Source: Pseudorhizobium flavum (lineage in GTDB: Bacteria; Pseudomonadota; Alphaproteobacteria; Rhizobiales; Rhizobiaceae). From it: a stretch of 64,000 nucleotides of DNA. How positions within the stretch are numbered: the stretch's first letter is position 1; each line of letters begins with the position of its first letter. This document shows, piece by piece, positions 45,921-56,899 of the stretch. The notes beneath the pieces were generated by a model, which was not told where the DNA came from, searched no databases, and was given only the letters and a program-made list of their open reading frames with translations. The stretch is from contig NZ_LR723670.1 in the NCBI RefSeq assembly GCF_902502825.2, positions 62,001 to 126,000 of the forward strand, given 5' to 3'. Position numbers and translations under genes: made by a program.

Positions 45921-47765
45921 ATGTTGGCTCGCCGGTTCGCTACCCTGATTTTCTCGTTGGCATTCGCGTCATCAACCCTGCTCGCAGGAGCGCTCGCGCA
46001 GGAGCCGGATCGTCGTTGGCAGCATGGCATCGCCACGGTCGGCGAACTGAAGTACCCGGAGGGCTTCCCGCATTTCGACTACGTCAATGCGGAGGCGCCA
46101 AAGGGGGGAGCATTGCGCCTGGCTGTGGAGGGAAGCTATGACACGCTCAACCCGCTGCTTGCACGCGGCGAGCCTGCGAGCGGCCTTGGACATGTCTACG
46201 AGCCCTTGCTTGTCACGGCAGATGACGAACTAAACTCCATGTACGGGCTGCTGGCCGAGTCCCTCAGCTATCCCGCGGACTATTCCTCGGTCACCTTCCG
46301 CTTGAGGGCGGAGGCGAAGTGGGCCGACGGAAACCCGGTCACGCCGGAAGACGTCATCTTCAGCTTCGAGAACGCAAAGAAGAACGTCCCGCAGATGGAG
46401 TTCTATTATCGCCATGTCGTCAACGCCGAGAAAACCGGCGAGCGCGAGATCACCTTCACGTTTGACGAGCCGAACAACCGGGAACTGCCCCAGATCGTTG
46501 GCCAATTGACGATCGTTCCGAAACACTGGTGGGAGGGAACGGGGCCGAACGGCCAGCAGCGAGACATCACCCGCACGTCGCTGGAGCCGCCGATCGGTTC
46601 GGGCCCGTACAAGGTGGCTTCCGTTACCCCTGGCTCCGTCATCTCCTACGAATTGCGCGATGATTATTGGGGTGCCAAGCTCAACGTCAATGTCGGCCAG
46701 CACAACTTCGGCACCATCACCTACCGCTATTATGCCGACCGCGACGTGATGTTTGAATCCTTCCGCTCGGGCAACGAGGACTATTGGTGGGAAAATACCG
46801 CCCGCCGCTGGGCGACTGCCTATGATTTCCCGGCGGTGAAGGATGGCCGCGTCAAGCTCGAGGAGCACGAGAACGAGCTTCGCAAGGTCGGTGTCATGGT
46901 CGGCTTCGTATTCAACACGCGCCGTGAGAAGTTCTCGGATCCGCGAGTGCGTGAGGCGCTCAACTACGCCTTCGATTTCGAGGAACTGCGGCGCACCATC
47001 TTCTACGACTCCTACGACCGCGTCGACAGCTTCTTCTTCCGCACGGAGCTTGCTTCGTCCGGCTTGCCGGAGGGACGGGAACTGGAAATCCTGAACGAAG
47101 TTAAGGACCTAGTCCCCGCCAAGGTCTTCACGACACCCTACGAGAACCCGGTGAATGGCGATCCGCAAAAGCTGCGCGAGAACCTGCGGAGGGCCGTGAA
47201 CCTCTTGCGCGAAGCAGGGTATGAGCTTCGCGGCAACCGCATGGTCAACGCCAAGACGGGCGAACCGCTGAGCTTCGAGATCATGCTCGGCGGCCCGACC
47301 ATCGAGCCTGTCGCGCTGGCATTCTCGCGAAACCTGAAGATGATCGGCGTCGAAGCCACGGTCCGCAGCGTCGAGCAGTCGCAGTTCACCAACCGCTGGC
47401 GTTCGCGGGATTTCGACGTCATGTACAATGCCTGGAGCCAGAGCATGAACCCAGGCAACGAACAGGCCGAGTATTGGGGTTCCGACGCCGCGAAGCGCGA
47501 AGGGTCGCAGAACTACAGCGGCATCAGCGATCCGGGCGTCGACGCAATCATCCGCAAGGTGATCTTCGCCAAGGACCGCGATGAGCAGATTGCCGCCGTG
47601 CGGGCCCTCGACCGGGTTCTGCTCGCGCATCATATCATTGTGCCGAGCTACAGCTCGAAGACATCGCGCATCGCCTATTGGGACACGATCGCACACCCGG
47701 AAGAACTGCCGGAGTATTCCCTGGGCTTTCCGGCGATCTGGTGGTCCACCAGGGCCGCGAACTAG
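45921..47765 (+). CDS. yejA: Oligopeptide-type ABC substrate-binding protein YejA
   Basis: The 614-residue periplasmic SBP_bac_5 family protein has a signal peptide (MLARRFATLIFSLAFASSTL), HFDYVNAEAPKGGALRL and the PLLARGEPASGLGHVYEPLL segment typical of YejA. The set yejABEF imports peptides such as microcin C in enterobacteria. A longer ORF start is rejected in favour of MLARRF; the ribosome site upstream is weak. A 138-bp spacer separates it from yejB. Confidence 0.92.
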   Translation: MLARRFATLIFSLAFASSTLLAGALAQEPDRRWQHGIATVGELKYPEGFPHFDYVNAEAPKGGALRLAVEGSYDTLNPLLARGEPASGLGHVYEPLLVTADDELNSMYGLLAESLSYPADYSSVTFRLRAEAKWADGNPVTPEDVIFSFENAKKNVPQMEFYYRHVVNAEKTGEREITFTFDEPNNRELPQIVGQLTIVPKHWWEGTGPNGQQRDITRTSLEPPIGSGPYKVASVTPGSVISYELRDDYWGAKLNVNVGQHNFGTITYRYYADRDVMFESFRSGNEDYWWENTARRWATAYDFPAVKDGRVKLEEHENELRKVGVMVGFVFNTRREKFSDPRVREALNYAFDFEELRRTIFYDSYDRVDSFFFRTELASSGLPEGRELEILNEVKDLVPAKVFTTPYENPVNGDPQKLRENLRRAVNLLREAGYELRGNRMVNAKTGEPLSFEIMLGGPTIEPVALAFSRNLKMIGVEATVRSVEQSQFTNRWRSRDFDVMYNAWSQSMNPGNEQAEYWGSDAAKREGSQNYSGISDPGVDAIIRKVIFAKDRDEQIAAVRALDRVLLAHHIIVPSYSSKTSRIAYWDTIAHPEELPEYSLGFPAIWWSTRAAN

Positions 47766-47903
47766 CCCTCCGCCGGGCACTGTGGCATCACTAGTCGTGC
47801 GAATCACCAAACATGCGGCCCTGGCCGTGAAGGAAGGACGATATCGGTTGACGCTGACCATGCCGAGCGCTTGTGCTCCCGCCGTCTTCGGAGCTAGCTC
47901 CTG

Positions 47904-48998
47904 ATGGGCGCCTATATCCTTCGACGCCTGCTGCTGATGATCCCGACCATGATCGGCATCATGGGCATATCCTTCCTGGTGGTGCAATTTGCGCCGGGCG
48001 GCCCTGTCGAGCAGGTGATCGCGCAGTTGACCGGTCAGGGGGACAGTGCCTCCGACAGGCTCTCCGGTGGCGGAGATCTTCTCGGCTCCCAGGGCGGCGG
48101 TTTTGAGGATAATTCGCGCTATCGCGGGGCGCAGGGACTGGATCCGGAATTCATAGCCAAGCTCGAGCAGCAGTTCGGTTTCGACAAGCCGCCGCTCACC
48201 CGCTTCCTCGACATGATGTGGGACTATATCCGTTTCGATTTCGGCGAGAGCTTCTTCCGCAACGCTTCGGTGATGGACCTGATCATCGACAAGCTGCCGG
48301 TCTCCATCTCGCTCGGCTTCTGGATCCTCATCATCTCCTATCTGATCTCCATCCCGCTTGGTATCCGAAAGGCGGTCAAGGACGGGTCCGCCTTCGACAT
48401 CTGGACCTCAGGGATCATCATCGTCGGCTACGCAGTCCCGAGCTTCCTTTTCGGCATCCTGCTGATCGTCCTGTTTGCCGGAGGCTCCTTCTTCGACTGG
48501 TTCCCGTTGCGCGGGCTGGTGTCGGAGAATTTCGCGCAGCTTACCTGGTGGGAAAAGATCATCGACTACTTCTGGCACCTGACATTGCCGCTGATCGCCC
48601 TTTCGCTGTCGGCCTTCGCGACGACGACGCTGCTGACCAAGAATTCGTTCCTGGACGAGATACGCAAGCAGTATGTGGTCACCGCGCGTGCGAAAGGATT
48701 ACCCGAGCGGCGCGTTCTCTACGGACACGTCTTCCGCAACGCCATGCTGATCGTTATCGCTGGCTTTCCCGGAGCCTTCATCTCCGCCTTCTTCACCGGT
48801 TCGCTCTTGATCGAGAATATCTTCTCGCTCGATGGCCTGGGTCGCCTCGGCTACCTCGCCGTCGTCAACCGTGACTATCCGATCGTTTTCGGGACGCTTT
48901 ACATCTTCTCGCTCATGGGCCTCGTCGTCAGCCTTGTCTCCGACCTGATCTACACCTGGATCGACCCGCGGATCGATTTCGAGCGGAGGGATGTGTGA
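47904..48998 (+). CDS. yejB: ABC transporter permease YejB
   Basis: The 364-residue inner-membrane permease has [21 protein letters not shown] at the start, about six membrane helices, and the coupling motif with [20 protein letters not shown]. It is the first of two permeases in the importer. Confidence 0.93.
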   Translation: MGAYILRRLLLMIPTMIGIMGISFLVVQFAPGGPVEQVIAQLTGQGDSASDRLSGGGDLLGSQGGGFEDNSRYRGAQGLDPEFIAKLEQQFGFDKPPLTRFLDMMWDYIRFDFGESFFRNASVMDLIIDKLPVSISLGFWILIISYLISIPLGIRKAVKDGSAFDIWTSGIIIVGYAVPSFLFGILLIVLFAGGSFFDWFPLRGLVSENFAQLTWWEKIIDYFWHLTLPLIALSLSAFATTTLLTKNSFLDEIRKQYVVTARAKGLPERRVLYGHVFRNAMLIVIAGFPGAFISAFFTGSLLIENIFSLDGLGRLGYLAVVNRDYPIVFGTLYIFSLMGLVVSLVSDLIYTWIDPRIDFERRDV

Positions 48999-50140
48999 TG
49001 GAGGCGCCCGCGACCATGCCGGCCGCGACGTCGCGCCCGCGACGCGATTGGCTGTCACCGACCAATCGCCGCCGTCTGCAGAACTTCAAGGCGAACGGGC
49101 GCGGCTACTGGTCCTTCTGGATCTTCATGGTCATCTTCACTCTCAGCCTGTTTGCGGAATTCATCGCGAATGACCGGCCGATTGTAGCGTCCTACAAGGG
49201 CGAGATACTGTTTCCGGTGCTGGTGGACTATCCGGAAGAGAAGTTCGGTGGCTTCCTCGCCACCACCGACTACCGGTCCTCCTTCATTGCCGACGAGATC
49301 GAGGCGAATGGCTGGATGATCTGGCCACCGATCCGCTATTCCTACCAGACGGTCAACTCCAACATCCCGCATTCTGCTCCCACGGCACCCTTCTGGTTGA
49401 TGGAAGAGGAGCAGCGTTGTGCGGGCTATCCGCTCGGACCGGAGGACCCGGCCTGCATCCTCGGCAATCTCAACTGGCTCGGCACGGACGATCAGGCGCG
49501 GGACGTCACCGCCCGCATCATCTACGGCTTCCGCGTCTCGGTTCTCTTCGGCCTGGCGCTGACCATAGCCTCCGCCGTGATCGGCGTGACGGCCGGGGCC
49601 ATACAGGGCTATTTTGGCGGCTGGACAGACCTCCTGTTCCAGCGCTTCATCGAGATATGGTCGTCGATGCCGGTGCTCTACATATTGTTGATCATTGCTG
49701 CGATCCTGCCTCCCGGCTTCTTCGTCCTGCTCGGGATCATGCTGCTATTTTCGTGGGTCGGCTTTGTCGGCATTGTCCGCGCCGAATTCCTGAGAGCGCG
49801 AAACTTCGAATACGTGAACGCGGCGCGCGCGCTCGGTGTCGGCAACTGGACCATCATGTTCCGCCACCTGCTTCCCAACGCCATGGTGGCGACGCTGACC
49901 TTCCTGCCCTTCATTCTCTCGGGTTCGATCGCAACCCTGACGTCGCTGGACTTCCTCGGCTTTGGCATGCCACCCGGCTCGCCCTCCCTCGGGGAGATGA
50001 TCGCCCAGGGCAAGAACAACCTGCAGGCACCATGGCTGGGGCTGACCGCCTTCTTCACCATGTCGATCATGCTGTCCCTGCTGATCTTCATCGGCGAGGC
50101 GATCCGCGACGCCTTCGATCCGCGCAAGACCTTCCGGTGA
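48998..50140 (+). CDS. yejE: ABC transporter permease YejE
   Basis: The 380-residue permease has an N-terminal membrane helix (SFWIFMVIFTLSLFAEFIA), a long periplasmic loop and a C-terminal permease domain with EYVNAARALGVGNWTIMFRH. Its start overlaps the yejB stop; a GTG one codon earlier gives a 4-base overlap and is an alternative start. Together with YejB it forms the channel. Confidence 0.93.
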   Translation: MEAPATMPAATSRPRRDWLSPTNRRRLQNFKANGRGYWSFWIFMVIFTLSLFAEFIANDRPIVASYKGEILFPVLVDYPEEKFGGFLATTDYRSSFIADEIEANGWMIWPPIRYSYQTVNSNIPHSAPTAPFWLMEEEQRCAGYPLGPEDPACILGNLNWLGTDDQARDVTARIIYGFRVSVLFGLALTIASAVIGVTAGAIQGYFGGWTDLLFQRFIEIWSSMPVLYILLIIAAILPPGFFVLLGIMLLFSWVGFVGIVRAEFLRARNFEYVNAARALGVGNWTIMFRHLLPNAMVATLTFLPFILSGSIATLTSLDFLGFGMPPGSPSLGEMIAQGKNNLQAPWLGLTAFFTMSIMLSLLIFIGEAIRDAFDPRKTFR

Positions 50141-50144
50141 ACCG

Positions 50145-51773
50145 ATGACCGAACCTCTTCTCTCTGTTCGCGATCTGTCGGTAGCCTTCCACCAAGGGAA
50201 AGAGACATCGCGCGCCGTGGACGGTGTCTCCTTCGACATCATTCCGGGCGAGGTCGTCGCTCTGGTCGGTGAATCGGGCTCCGGCAAGTCAGTCACGGCC
50301 AATTCGATCCTGCGCCTCTTGCCCTATCCGGCCGCCAGCCATCCCTCCGGAGAAATTCTCTTTGGCGGGCATGACCTGTTGAAGACCCCCGATCAGATGT
50401 TGAGGCAGGTGCGCGGCAACGACATCACGATGATCTTCCAGGAGCCGATGACGTCGCTCAATCCGCTTCATACGATCGAGAAGCAGATCGGCGAGATCCT
50501 CGATCTCCACCAGGGATTGACCGGTCAGGCGGCGCGGGCGCGCATCCTGGAGTTGTTGAACCAGGTCGGCATTCGTGAGCCTGAGAAGCGGCTGCAGGCT
50601 TATCCGCACCAGCTTTCCGGCGGCCAGCGGCAGCGCGTGATGATCGCCATGGCACTCGCCAACCGCCCGAAGCTCCTGGTTGCCGATGAGCCGACAACGG
50701 CGCTCGACGTCACGGTTCAGGCACAGATCCTCGAACTCCTGAGCCGGCTGAAGGGCGAGCATGACATGTCCATGCTCTTCATTACCCACGATCTCGGCAT
50801 CGTCCGCAAGTTTGCAGACCGCGTCTGTGTCATGACCCGGGGGAGGATCGTCGAAACCGGCAATGTCGAGGACGTGTTCACACACCCGCAGCACGAGTAT
50901 ACGCGCCACCTCTTGGCGTCCGAACCCCGGGGCGAACCGCCGGTCGCGGATCCCACCAAGCCGATCGTGATGGAAGGGCAGGATGTTCGTGTCTGGTTTC
51001 CGATCAAGGCGGGCCTGATGCGGCGGGTCGTGGATCACGTCAAGGCGGTCGACGGCGTCAGCCTGTCGCTGCGGGCCGGCGAAACACTGGGCGTGGTGGG
51101 CGAATCCGGATCCGGCAAGACGACGCTCGGCCTCGCGCTGGCGCGCCTGATCTCGTCGGAGGGCAGGATCGCTTTCATAGGCAATGACATCGGCAACTAC
51201 TCGTTCAAGCAGATGCGCCCGCTGCGTGATCGCCTCCAGGTCGTCTTCCAGGATCCCTACGGATCGCTCAGCCCGCGCATGTCCGTGGGGGAAATCATCG
51301 CGGAGGGGCTGAAGGTCCATGAGCCGTCGCTCTCCCCGGACGAGCGCGACGAACGGGTACGATGGGCCCTGACCGAGGTCGGGCTCGATCCCGACACCCG
51401 CTGGCGCTACCCCCACGAGTTCTCCGGCGGGCAGCGGCAGCGCATCGCAATTGCTCGAGCCATGGTGCTGAAGCCACGTTTCGTGATGCTGGACGAGCCG
51501 ACTTCAGCGCTCGACATGACGGTGCAGGCGCAGGTGGTCGACCTTCTGCGCGACCTGCAGAAGAAGCACGAACTCGCCTACCTCTTCATCAGCCACGACC
51601 TGAAGGTTGTGAAGGCGCTCGCCAACCATGTCATCGTCATGCGCGGTGGCAAGGTTGTCGAGGAAGGGCCGTCGGAGCAAATCTTCCAGGCGCCGCAGCA
51701 GGACTATACGAAGGCGCTGATGGCCGCGGCTTTCGATCTCAGGGCGGTCGACACGGCTGCCATCAGCCAGTAG
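50145..51773 (+). CDS. yejF: Dual-domain ABC ATPase YejF
   Basis: The 542-residue protein contains two ATPase domains, each with Walker A (GESGSGKS at 42-49, GESGSGKT near 320), an LSGGQRQR or FSGGQRQR signature and Walker B DEPT. It powers the YejABE importer. It follows yejE after 4 bp and precedes ghrA by 15 bp, so the operon likely continues. Confidence 0.95.
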   Translation: MTEPLLSVRDLSVAFHQGKETSRAVDGVSFDIIPGEVVALVGESGSGKSVTANSILRLLPYPAASHPSGEILFGGHDLLKTPDQMLRQVRGNDITMIFQEPMTSLNPLHTIEKQIGEILDLHQGLTGQAARARILELLNQVGIREPEKRLQAYPHQLSGGQRQRVMIAMALANRPKLLVADEPTTALDVTVQAQILELLSRLKGEHDMSMLFITHDLGIVRKFADRVCVMTRGRIVETGNVEDVFTHPQHEYTRHLLASEPRGEPPVADPTKPIVMEGQDVRVWFPIKAGLMRRVVDHVKAVDGVSLSLRAGETLGVVGESGSGKTTLGLALARLISSEGRIAFIGNDIGNYSFKQMRPLRDRLQVVFQDPYGSLSPRMSVGEIIAEGLKVHEPSLSPDERDERVRWALTEVGLDPDTRWRYPHEFSGGQRQRIAIARAMVLKPRFVMLDEPTSALDMTVQAQVVDLLRDLQKKHELAYLFISHDLKVVKALANHVIVMRGGKVVEEGPSEQIFQAPQQDYTKALMAAAFDLRAVDTAAISQ

Positions 51774-51788
51774 TGCGACGAGGATTCC

Positions 51789-52742
51789 ATGTCATCTTCC
51801 AAACCGGCCGTCGTCATTGATCTGAAATTCCAGCGTCGTGAAATCGACGCCGCCCTCAGCCACGCTTTCCGGGGGCGCAAGGTCATGCTGGCGGCCGACA
51901 AGGATCAGGATCTGTCGTCGGCGCGATATGCAGTCGTATGGAAGCCCGATCGCGACCTGTTTCTCCGGGCGGCCAATCTCCAGGTGCTGTTCTCCGGCGG
52001 CGCCGGCGTCGATCACATCCTCACCATACCCGATCTGCCTCCGATCCCCATTGTCCGCTTCGTCGACGAGAGCCTCACCACCCGCATGAGCGAGTGGGTG
52101 GTGCTGCAATGCCTCAGCCATCTGCGCCAGGCTCCGGCATATCTGAGGCAGCAACGCGAGCATTTGTGGCGCGAACTGCCGCAGCCGGAGGCGAAGGATG
52201 TCACGGTCGGCATCATGGGCCTCGGTGTGCTCGGGCGGGATTCGGCGGCAAAGCTGAAGATGATGGGCTTCAATGTGATCGGCTGGTCGAGAAGGGCGAA
52301 GGACATTGAAGACATCGACACCTTCGATAACTCCGGGCTCGACGATTTCCTGTCGAGAACGGATATTCTGGTCGGGCTTCTTCCCCTGACGCCGGATACC
52401 CGAGCACTCTTCAACGCAGGCCTGTTTCGCAAGCTTCGGCGGGGTGGCGCCCTTGGCGGTCCGGTGTTCATCAACGCCGGGCGGGGCGGAAGCCAGGTGG
52501 AGCGAGACCTGCTGGAAGCCCTCGGCAATGGGACACTGCGCGGCGCCTCGCTGGACGTCTTCGAGGTCGAGCCGCTACCGGCGGACAGTCCGTTCTGGAG
52601 GCTGGAGAACGTCATCATCACGCCGCACGCTGCCTCTGCGACCGATGTGCGGGCACTCCTGCGTCACGTCGAGCAACAGATCGATCGTTATGAGACGAAC
52701 CAGCCTATGCAGCACGTCGTCGACCGCACAGTCGGTTATTGA
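51789..52742 (+). CDS. ghrA: Glyoxylate/hydroxypyruvate reductase A-like
   Basis: The 317-residue D-isomer 2-hydroxyacid dehydrogenase has GIMGLGVLGRDSAAKL near 140-155, FINAGRGGSQVERDLLEAL with the catalytic Arg and FEVEPLPADSPFWRLENVIITPHAA with Glu and His. The closest pattern is GhrA. It converts glyoxylate or hydroxypyruvate to glycolate or glycerate with NADPH. It is a second enzyme of this superfamily in the window (see 11461) and probably cotranscribed with yejF. Confidence 0.85.
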   Translation: MSSSKPAVVIDLKFQRREIDAALSHAFRGRKVMLAADKDQDLSSARYAVVWKPDRDLFLRAANLQVLFSGGAGVDHILTIPDLPPIPIVRFVDESLTTRMSEWVVLQCLSHLRQAPAYLRQQREHLWRELPQPEAKDVTVGIMGLGVLGRDSAAKLKMMGFNVIGWSRRAKDIEDIDTFDNSGLDDFLSRTDILVGLLPLTPDTRALFNAGLFRKLRRGGALGGPVFINAGRGGSQVERDLLEALGNGTLRGASLDVFEVEPLPADSPFWRLENVIITPHAASATDVRALLRHVEQQIDRYETNQPMQHVVDRTVGY

Positions 52743-52823
52743 CCCGACGGAACTTCGCTGGGCGCAGATCGTTCCCCTGCCAAGAGATCGGCCGAGCTCG
52801 GCCGCGCAGAGGAGCGACATAAG

Positions 52824-53135
52824 ATGAACACCCGTTTTGATCCCAATGATCCCAGTACCGGCAGCCGACATCCTGGTACCACCGAAAAGCCGTTGAGCGG
52901 CACGGAGGCGCGGCAGGGTCGCGCGGGTTTTCCGGTGCTGAAGGTACTGATCGCCGGCATCGTCCTCGTCATGATTGCCTGGGGCGTTGCCGAGATCTGG
53001 GGCCAGTCGACCGAGCCGCCTGCAGAACAGACGGCGACGCCGCCTGCCGGAGACACGGCGCCCGCCACGCAGGATGCACAGCCGTCTGCGGATCCGGCGG
53101 CTGCTCCGCCGGCCGCCAACGCACCGGCAAACTGA
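52824..53135 (+). CDS. Membrane-anchored protein with Pro/Ala-rich tail
   Basis: The 103-residue protein has a polar N-terminus, one membrane helix (about 38-58, VLKVLIAGIVLVMIAWGVAEI) and a Pro/Ala/Thr-rich tail to the end, probably periplasmic. The ribosome site GGAGCGACATAAG precedes the ATG. Unknown function; the tail resembles that of the cycM product in composition. Confidence 0.7.
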   Translation: MNTRFDPNDPSTGSRHPGTTEKPLSGTEARQGRAGFPVLKVLIAGIVLVMIAWGVAEIWGQSTEPPAEQTATPPAGDTAPATQDAQPSADPAAAPPAANAPAN

Positions 53136-53156
53136 CACTAACTCCACTCTGGTACC

Positions 53157-53182
53157 TTCGGCCGCGACCTGCCGCGGCCGAA
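53157..53182. terminator. Inverted repeat between membrane protein and pncB
   Basis: TTCGGCCGCG and CGCGGCCGAA are perfect 10-base arms around ACCTGC. It lies 22 bases after the upstream stop. No T-run follows on either strand, so it is a terminator candidate only. Confidence 0.45.
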
Positions 53183-53298
53183 TTGGCGTGTGGACTTGCC
53201 GGTGATTTTTCCCTAAGTCTTGCGACCCGAAGGCGGTTCGCGGACTGGCCTCGTTTCGATGAGTCGAGCCGGCCCTCTTGGGCCAAGGCAGGACAGGC

Positions 53299-54603
53299 AT
53301 GACGAAGACCGATATCGCCACCCGGGTTTACAACCACACCTGGAAGCTCGACCCGATCATTCGCAGCCTGATCGATACCGATTTCTACAAGCTCTTGATG
53401 CTGCAGATGATCTGGAAGCTCTATCCGGACGTCGATGCGACCTTCTCTCTTATCAACCGGACGAAGACGGTACGCCTGGCGGAGGAGATCGACGAGGGGG
53501 AACTGCGTGAGCAACTGGACCACGCGCGCAGCCTCCACCTGTCGAAGAAGGAGATGATCTGGCTCGCCGGTAACACCTTCTATGGACGCAAGCAGATATT
53601 CGAGCCAGAGTTCCTGAACTGGCTCGCGACCTTCCAGCTGCCGGAATACGAACTCTCCAAGCGCGACGGCCAGTACGAGCTGAACTTCCACGGCCGCTGG
53701 ATGGAAACCACGATGTGGGAGATCCCGGCGCTCGCCATCATCAACGAGTTGCGCTCTCGCGCAGCCATGCGGCACATGGGCCCCTTTGCTCTCGACGTGC
53801 TCTATGCGCGGGCCAAGGCGAAGATGTGGGAGAAGGTCGAGCGACTGCGGGCGCTTCCGGGGCTGCGGATATCCGATTTCGGGACGCGCCGGCGTCACAG
53901 TTTCCTGTGGCAGCGCTGGTGCGTGGAAGCCCTGAAGGAAGGGATCGGTGCCGGCTTCACCGGCACCAGCAACGTGCTTCTCGCGATGGATTCTGACCTG
54001 GAAGCGGTGGGAACCAATGCGCACGAACTCCCCATGGTGATGGCAGCCCTGGCAAATTCGGACGAGGAACTGCGGGCTGCGCCCTACAAGGTCCTGAAGG
54101 ACTGGAACCGGCTCTATGGTGGCAACCTGCTCATCGTCCTGCCGGACGCCTTCGGTACGACGGCCTTCCTGCGCGATGCGCCGGAATGGGTTGCGGACTG
54201 GACGGGGTTTCGACCCGACAGCGCACCGCCCATCGAGGGCGGAGAGAAGATCATCGACTGGTGGCAGCGCATGGGACGAGATCCGAGAAGCAAGCTTCTG
54301 ATCTTTTCGGATGGACTGGATGTCGATGCGATCATCGACACCTACCGCCATTTCGAGGGTCGGGTTCGGATGAGCTTCGGCTGGGGCACCAACCTCACCA
54401 ATGACTTCGCCGGCTGCGCCCCTCAATATGTGGAGAGCCTGAAGCCGATCTCGCTCGTCTGCAAGGTGAGCGAGGCGAACGGCCGCCCCGCCGTCAAGCT
54501 GTCCGACAACCCCCGCAAGGCGACCGGCGATCCGGCGGAGGTGGAGCGTTACCTTCGCTTCTTCGGTGCCCAGGACCGCGTCGATCAGGCGGTGCTCGTC
54601 TGA
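53299..54603 (+). CDS. pncB: Nicotinate phosphoribosyltransferase
   Basis: The 434-residue NAD salvage enzyme has [18 protein letters not shown] near 22-39, [14 protein letters not shown] with the autophosphorylated His, [10 protein letters not shown], and [13 protein letters not shown] [14 protein letters not shown] plus [10 protein letters not shown]. It makes nicotinate mononucleotide from nicotinate and PRPP with ATP. The start at MTKTDIATR is chosen; an upstream codon gives seven extra residues. Confidence 0.96.
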   Translation: MTKTDIATRVYNHTWKLDPIIRSLIDTDFYKLLMLQMIWKLYPDVDATFSLINRTKTVRLAEEIDEGELREQLDHARSLHLSKKEMIWLAGNTFYGRKQIFEPEFLNWLATFQLPEYELSKRDGQYELNFHGRWMETTMWEIPALAIINELRSRAAMRHMGPFALDVLYARAKAKMWEKVERLRALPGLRISDFGTRRRHSFLWQRWCVEALKEGIGAGFTGTSNVLLAMDSDLEAVGTNAHELPMVMAALANSDEELRAAPYKVLKDWNRLYGGNLLIVLPDAFGTTAFLRDAPEWVADWTGFRPDSAPPIEGGEKIIDWWQRMGRDPRSKLLIFSDGLDVDAIIDTYRHFEGRVRMSFGWGTNLTNDFAGCAPQYVESLKPISLVCKVSEANGRPAVKLSDNPRKATGDPAEVERYLRFFGAQDRVDQAVLV

Positions 54604-54608
54604 CAAGA

Positions 54609-54641
54609 CAAAAAAAGAGCCCCGCCGGTGAGCGGGGCTCT
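54609..54641 (-). terminator. Rho-independent terminator of the glycine-zipper gene
   Basis: AGAGCCCCGC and GCGGGGCTCT pair around a 6-base loop. The run of T's is on the minus strand, so it ends the minus-strand gene at 54666 rather than pncB. Confidence 0.8.
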
Positions 54642-54665
54642 AGATCAACATTCTGATGCCAGAAC

Positions 54666-55064
54666 TTACTGAATGACCTGCACCACCGTGCGGGTCTGCG
54701 GATCGACGATCACGCGCTGCTCGTTAACGACTGCATAAGCATAGGTCTCATGCTCAGGCACAGGCGTCAGGACGACGGTCTCGGGCAGGGGCTTGCCGAC
54801 GACGATTTCCTCTTCAACGACGACACGTGCCGAAGGAGCAGGCTGCGTCTCGACGTAGCGGATGACTTCCTGCGGTGGCGGGTCGATGGCCGTACCCAGG
54901 GCTGCACCGGCAATCCCGCCGACGGCAGCCCCGACAGGCCCGCCGATGATGGCGCCGGTCACGGCCCCACCGGCTGCACCGCTGGCGGTTCCTTCCTGGG
55001 CGGAGGCGCCGGTTGCGAACATGGCTGCGAGAATAGCGCTAGAAGCAATGAGGATCTTTTTCAT
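54666..55064 (-). CDS. Exported glycine-zipper/DUF1236-type protein
   Basis: The 132-residue protein has a signal peptide (MKKILIASSAILAAMFATGASA), a glycine-zipper segment (AAGGAVTGAIIGGPVGAAVGG) and a C-terminal DUF1236-like region (VVLTPVPEHETYAYAVVNEQRVIVD). This layout is widespread in rhizobia, with no assigned function; it is probably periplasmic or outer-membrane associated. GGAG lies upstream of the ATG. Confidence 0.82.
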   Translation of the reverse strand: MKKILIASSAILAAMFATGASAQEGTASGAAGGAVTGAIIGGPVGAAVGGIAGAALGTAIDPPPQEVIRYVETQPAPSARVVVEEEIVVGKPLPETVVLTPVPEHETYAYAVVNEQRVIVDPQTRTVVQVIQ

Positions 55065-55184
55065 GTCTTTCTCCTTTCGTTGCCCTTCCGCGCAGAAGAA
55101 CCCCCAGGGAGGAAGCTTGTTCCGGTTTTTCTCGTAACCGTTCTTAAACCGGCGTCATCTTTCGCGAGTCGCTCGCCTTGTCCG

Positions 55185-55346
55185 TCAGTGCAAGGTCTCG
55201 CCTCCGATCTCGTCCTGCAATATCACAAGCGCCTCCTCCAGCGCCTCGACGAGAACATCCGTCAACGTGTCGAGGTCGTTGTCTTCGAGGAAGAGGCTGA
55301 GCATTTGCTCGGAAATGGCGCCCGGAAGGTCGAGATCGTGAGACAT
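55185..55346 (-). CDS. Small acidic hypothetical protein
   Basis: The 53-residue product (starts [16 protein letters not shown]) is strongly acidic and helical ([19 protein letters not shown]). GAGGG lies 8 bases before the second of two ATGs, which is taken as the start. No family is recognised. The rest of 55065-55518 shows nothing else. Confidence 0.55.
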   Translation of the reverse strand: MSHDLDLPGAISEQMLSLFLEDNDLDTLTDVLVEALEEALVILQDEIGGETLH

Positions 55347-55518
55347 GTTCATTGCCCTCTTTGGAACCCGTTCATCGGGCCACCAAAGCTATGCCCGCCC
55401 TTCCTTGCGCGGACCTAGCCGCGCCGCGCCATTCCCGGCACGACAAAGCCAGCCTTGACCCAAGAGCCACGAAAACGGGCCCGATGCCTGAACTAGAGCA
55501 AATGATCTCGGTGGGGAG

Positions 55519-55608
55519 TGGCGGACAGAGAGGGATTCGAACCCTCGATACGGTTTCCCGTATACACGCGTTCCAGGCGTGCGCCTTCAACCACTCGGCC
55601 ACCTGTCC
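55519..55608 (-). tRNA. tRNA-Ser (anticodon GGA)
   Basis: Read on the minus strand, GGACAGG pairs with TCTGTCC as the acceptor stem. The anticodon loop CTGGAAC gives GGA, flanked by CACGC/GCGTG, and a long variable arm follows (GTATACGGGAAACCGTATC), which marks a class II serine tRNA. GGTTCGAATCC is the T loop. The discriminator G and CCA are encoded, giving 90 nt. Confidence 0.97.
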
Positions 55609-55813
55609 TTGGAGTAAGGGCTGCCTGCGCAGGCGCGAAGCAGCGGTCGGGCGCGATATATAACGAGGATTTCGCGTCGATCAACCGGAATTTGCGTGGC
55701 TGCGCCAGAAGGCGCTCTGAGCGGTGCCTGTTGCGCCGCAAGGCGGCCCGCATTATCGCTTGGCGAAGTACTTTGTATTCGCCCTTTCCGTTTGCGACGT
55801 CAGGAAACAGCCG

Positions 55814-56134
55814 TTGATACGCAGCTTCTTCCGCCTTCTCAGTCTGTTGGCGCTCGTCGCGGCGATACTCGCAGGGACGCTCGATTCCATTCAGTCGGTG
55901 GCTTCCTCGTCCGTAGTGGTGACGTCGCTTGGAAATCACTGGCAGAACCTCGACGTCGTCAGCCTCGCTATGGCGGAGGCCGCCTTCGCACACTATATCC
56001 ATGCCGATGCTTGGCGGTGGGCCATCGCGCCGGTTCTGTCGCAGCCTGCCTTTGCCGTTTTCCTCGTGCTTGCCTTGCTGTTCTGGATGATCGGCTACCG
56101 GCGCCCGCGATTTGCCGGCCGCTTCTCAGCCTGA
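55814..56134 (+). CDS. Small two-helix membrane protein
   Basis: The 106-residue protein has an N-terminal membrane helix ([19 protein letters not shown]) and a second near the end ([19 protein letters not shown]), with a soluble loop between. The TTG start is chosen because AGGAAA lies 9 bases before it. Position before msrA; function unknown, but this pattern recurs in rhizobial genomes as a conserved hypothetical. Confidence 0.7.
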   Translation: MIRSFFRLLSLLALVAAILAGTLDSIQSVASSSVVVTSLGNHWQNLDVVSLAMAEAAFAHYIHADAWRWAIAPVLSQPAFAVFLVLALLFWMIGYRRPRFAGRFSA

Positions 56135-56187
56135 TCGAACATCCGGTTTCCGCAGGCAGGCATTTCCTCTTACGCCAGGAGGCGATG

Positions 56188-56838
56188 ATGTTCGTGATCG
56201 ACATGTTCAACAAGAAGACTGCCATGCCGACGCCGGAAACGGCGCTGCCGGGCCGCGACCAGCCCATTCCGACCTCCGACAACCACTTCGTCAATGGGCA
56301 TTCACTCCATGACCCGTATCCCGAAGGCATGGAGATCGCCTATTTCGGCATGGGATGCTTCTGGGGTGCGGAGCGCCTCTTCTGGAAGATCCCGGGCGTG
56401 CATGTGACGGCCGTCGGCTACGCTGGGGGCATCACGCCCAACCCCACCTATCAGGAGACGACGACGGGGCTCACCGGCCACGCGGAGATCGTCAAGGTCG
56501 TCTTCGACCCGGCGGTCGTATCCTATCGCGCCTTGCTGAAGACGTTCTTCGAGGAACATGATCCCACCCAAGGCATGCGGCAGGGCAACGACATCGGCAC
56601 CACCTATCGTTCTGCCGTCTACACCACGAACGAGGCGCAGGCGGCCGAAGCGAGGGAGGCAAAGGCGGCTTTCCAGGCAGCGCTCGACTCGGCGGGAAAG
56701 AAGGGGCGCATCACCACGGAGATCGCGCCGCTCGACATCTTCTACTACGCAGAGGATTACCATCAGCAGTATCTGGCCAAGAACCCGGGCGGTTATTGCG
56801 GCTTGCGCGGCACCGGCGTGAGCTGCCCGGTCGGGTAG
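56188..56838 (+). CDS. msrA: Peptide methionine (S)-S-oxide reductase
   Basis: The 216-residue repair enzyme has the catalytic GCFWGAE at 56-62 with Cys57, [14 protein letters not shown] and the C-terminal resolving Cys pair ([14 protein letters not shown]). It reduces methionine-S-sulfoxide in proteins. GGAGG sits 5 bases before the second ATG of an ATGATG, which is taken as the start. It is shorter upstream than the full ORF. Confidence 0.95.
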   Translation: MFVIDMFNKKTAMPTPETALPGRDQPIPTSDNHFVNGHSLHDPYPEGMEIAYFGMGCFWGAERLFWKIPGVHVTAVGYAGGITPNPTYQETTTGLTGHAEIVKVVFDPAVVSYRALLKTFFEEHDPTQGMRQGNDIGTTYRSAVYTTNEAQAAEAREAKAAFQAALDSAGKKGRITTEIAPLDIFYYAEDYHQQYLAKNPGGYCGLRGTGVSCPVG

Positions 56839-56867
56839 TCACCTCTGGCCTTCAGGACATCTTCAAG

Positions 56868-56899
56868 ATGCCGCGCATCAACCGTGCGCGGCATTTTTT
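56868..56899 (+). terminator. Rho-independent terminator of msrA
   Basis: ATGCCGCGCA and TGCGCGGCAT pair around a 7-base loop, followed by six T's, 29 bases after the msrA stop. Confidence 0.85.
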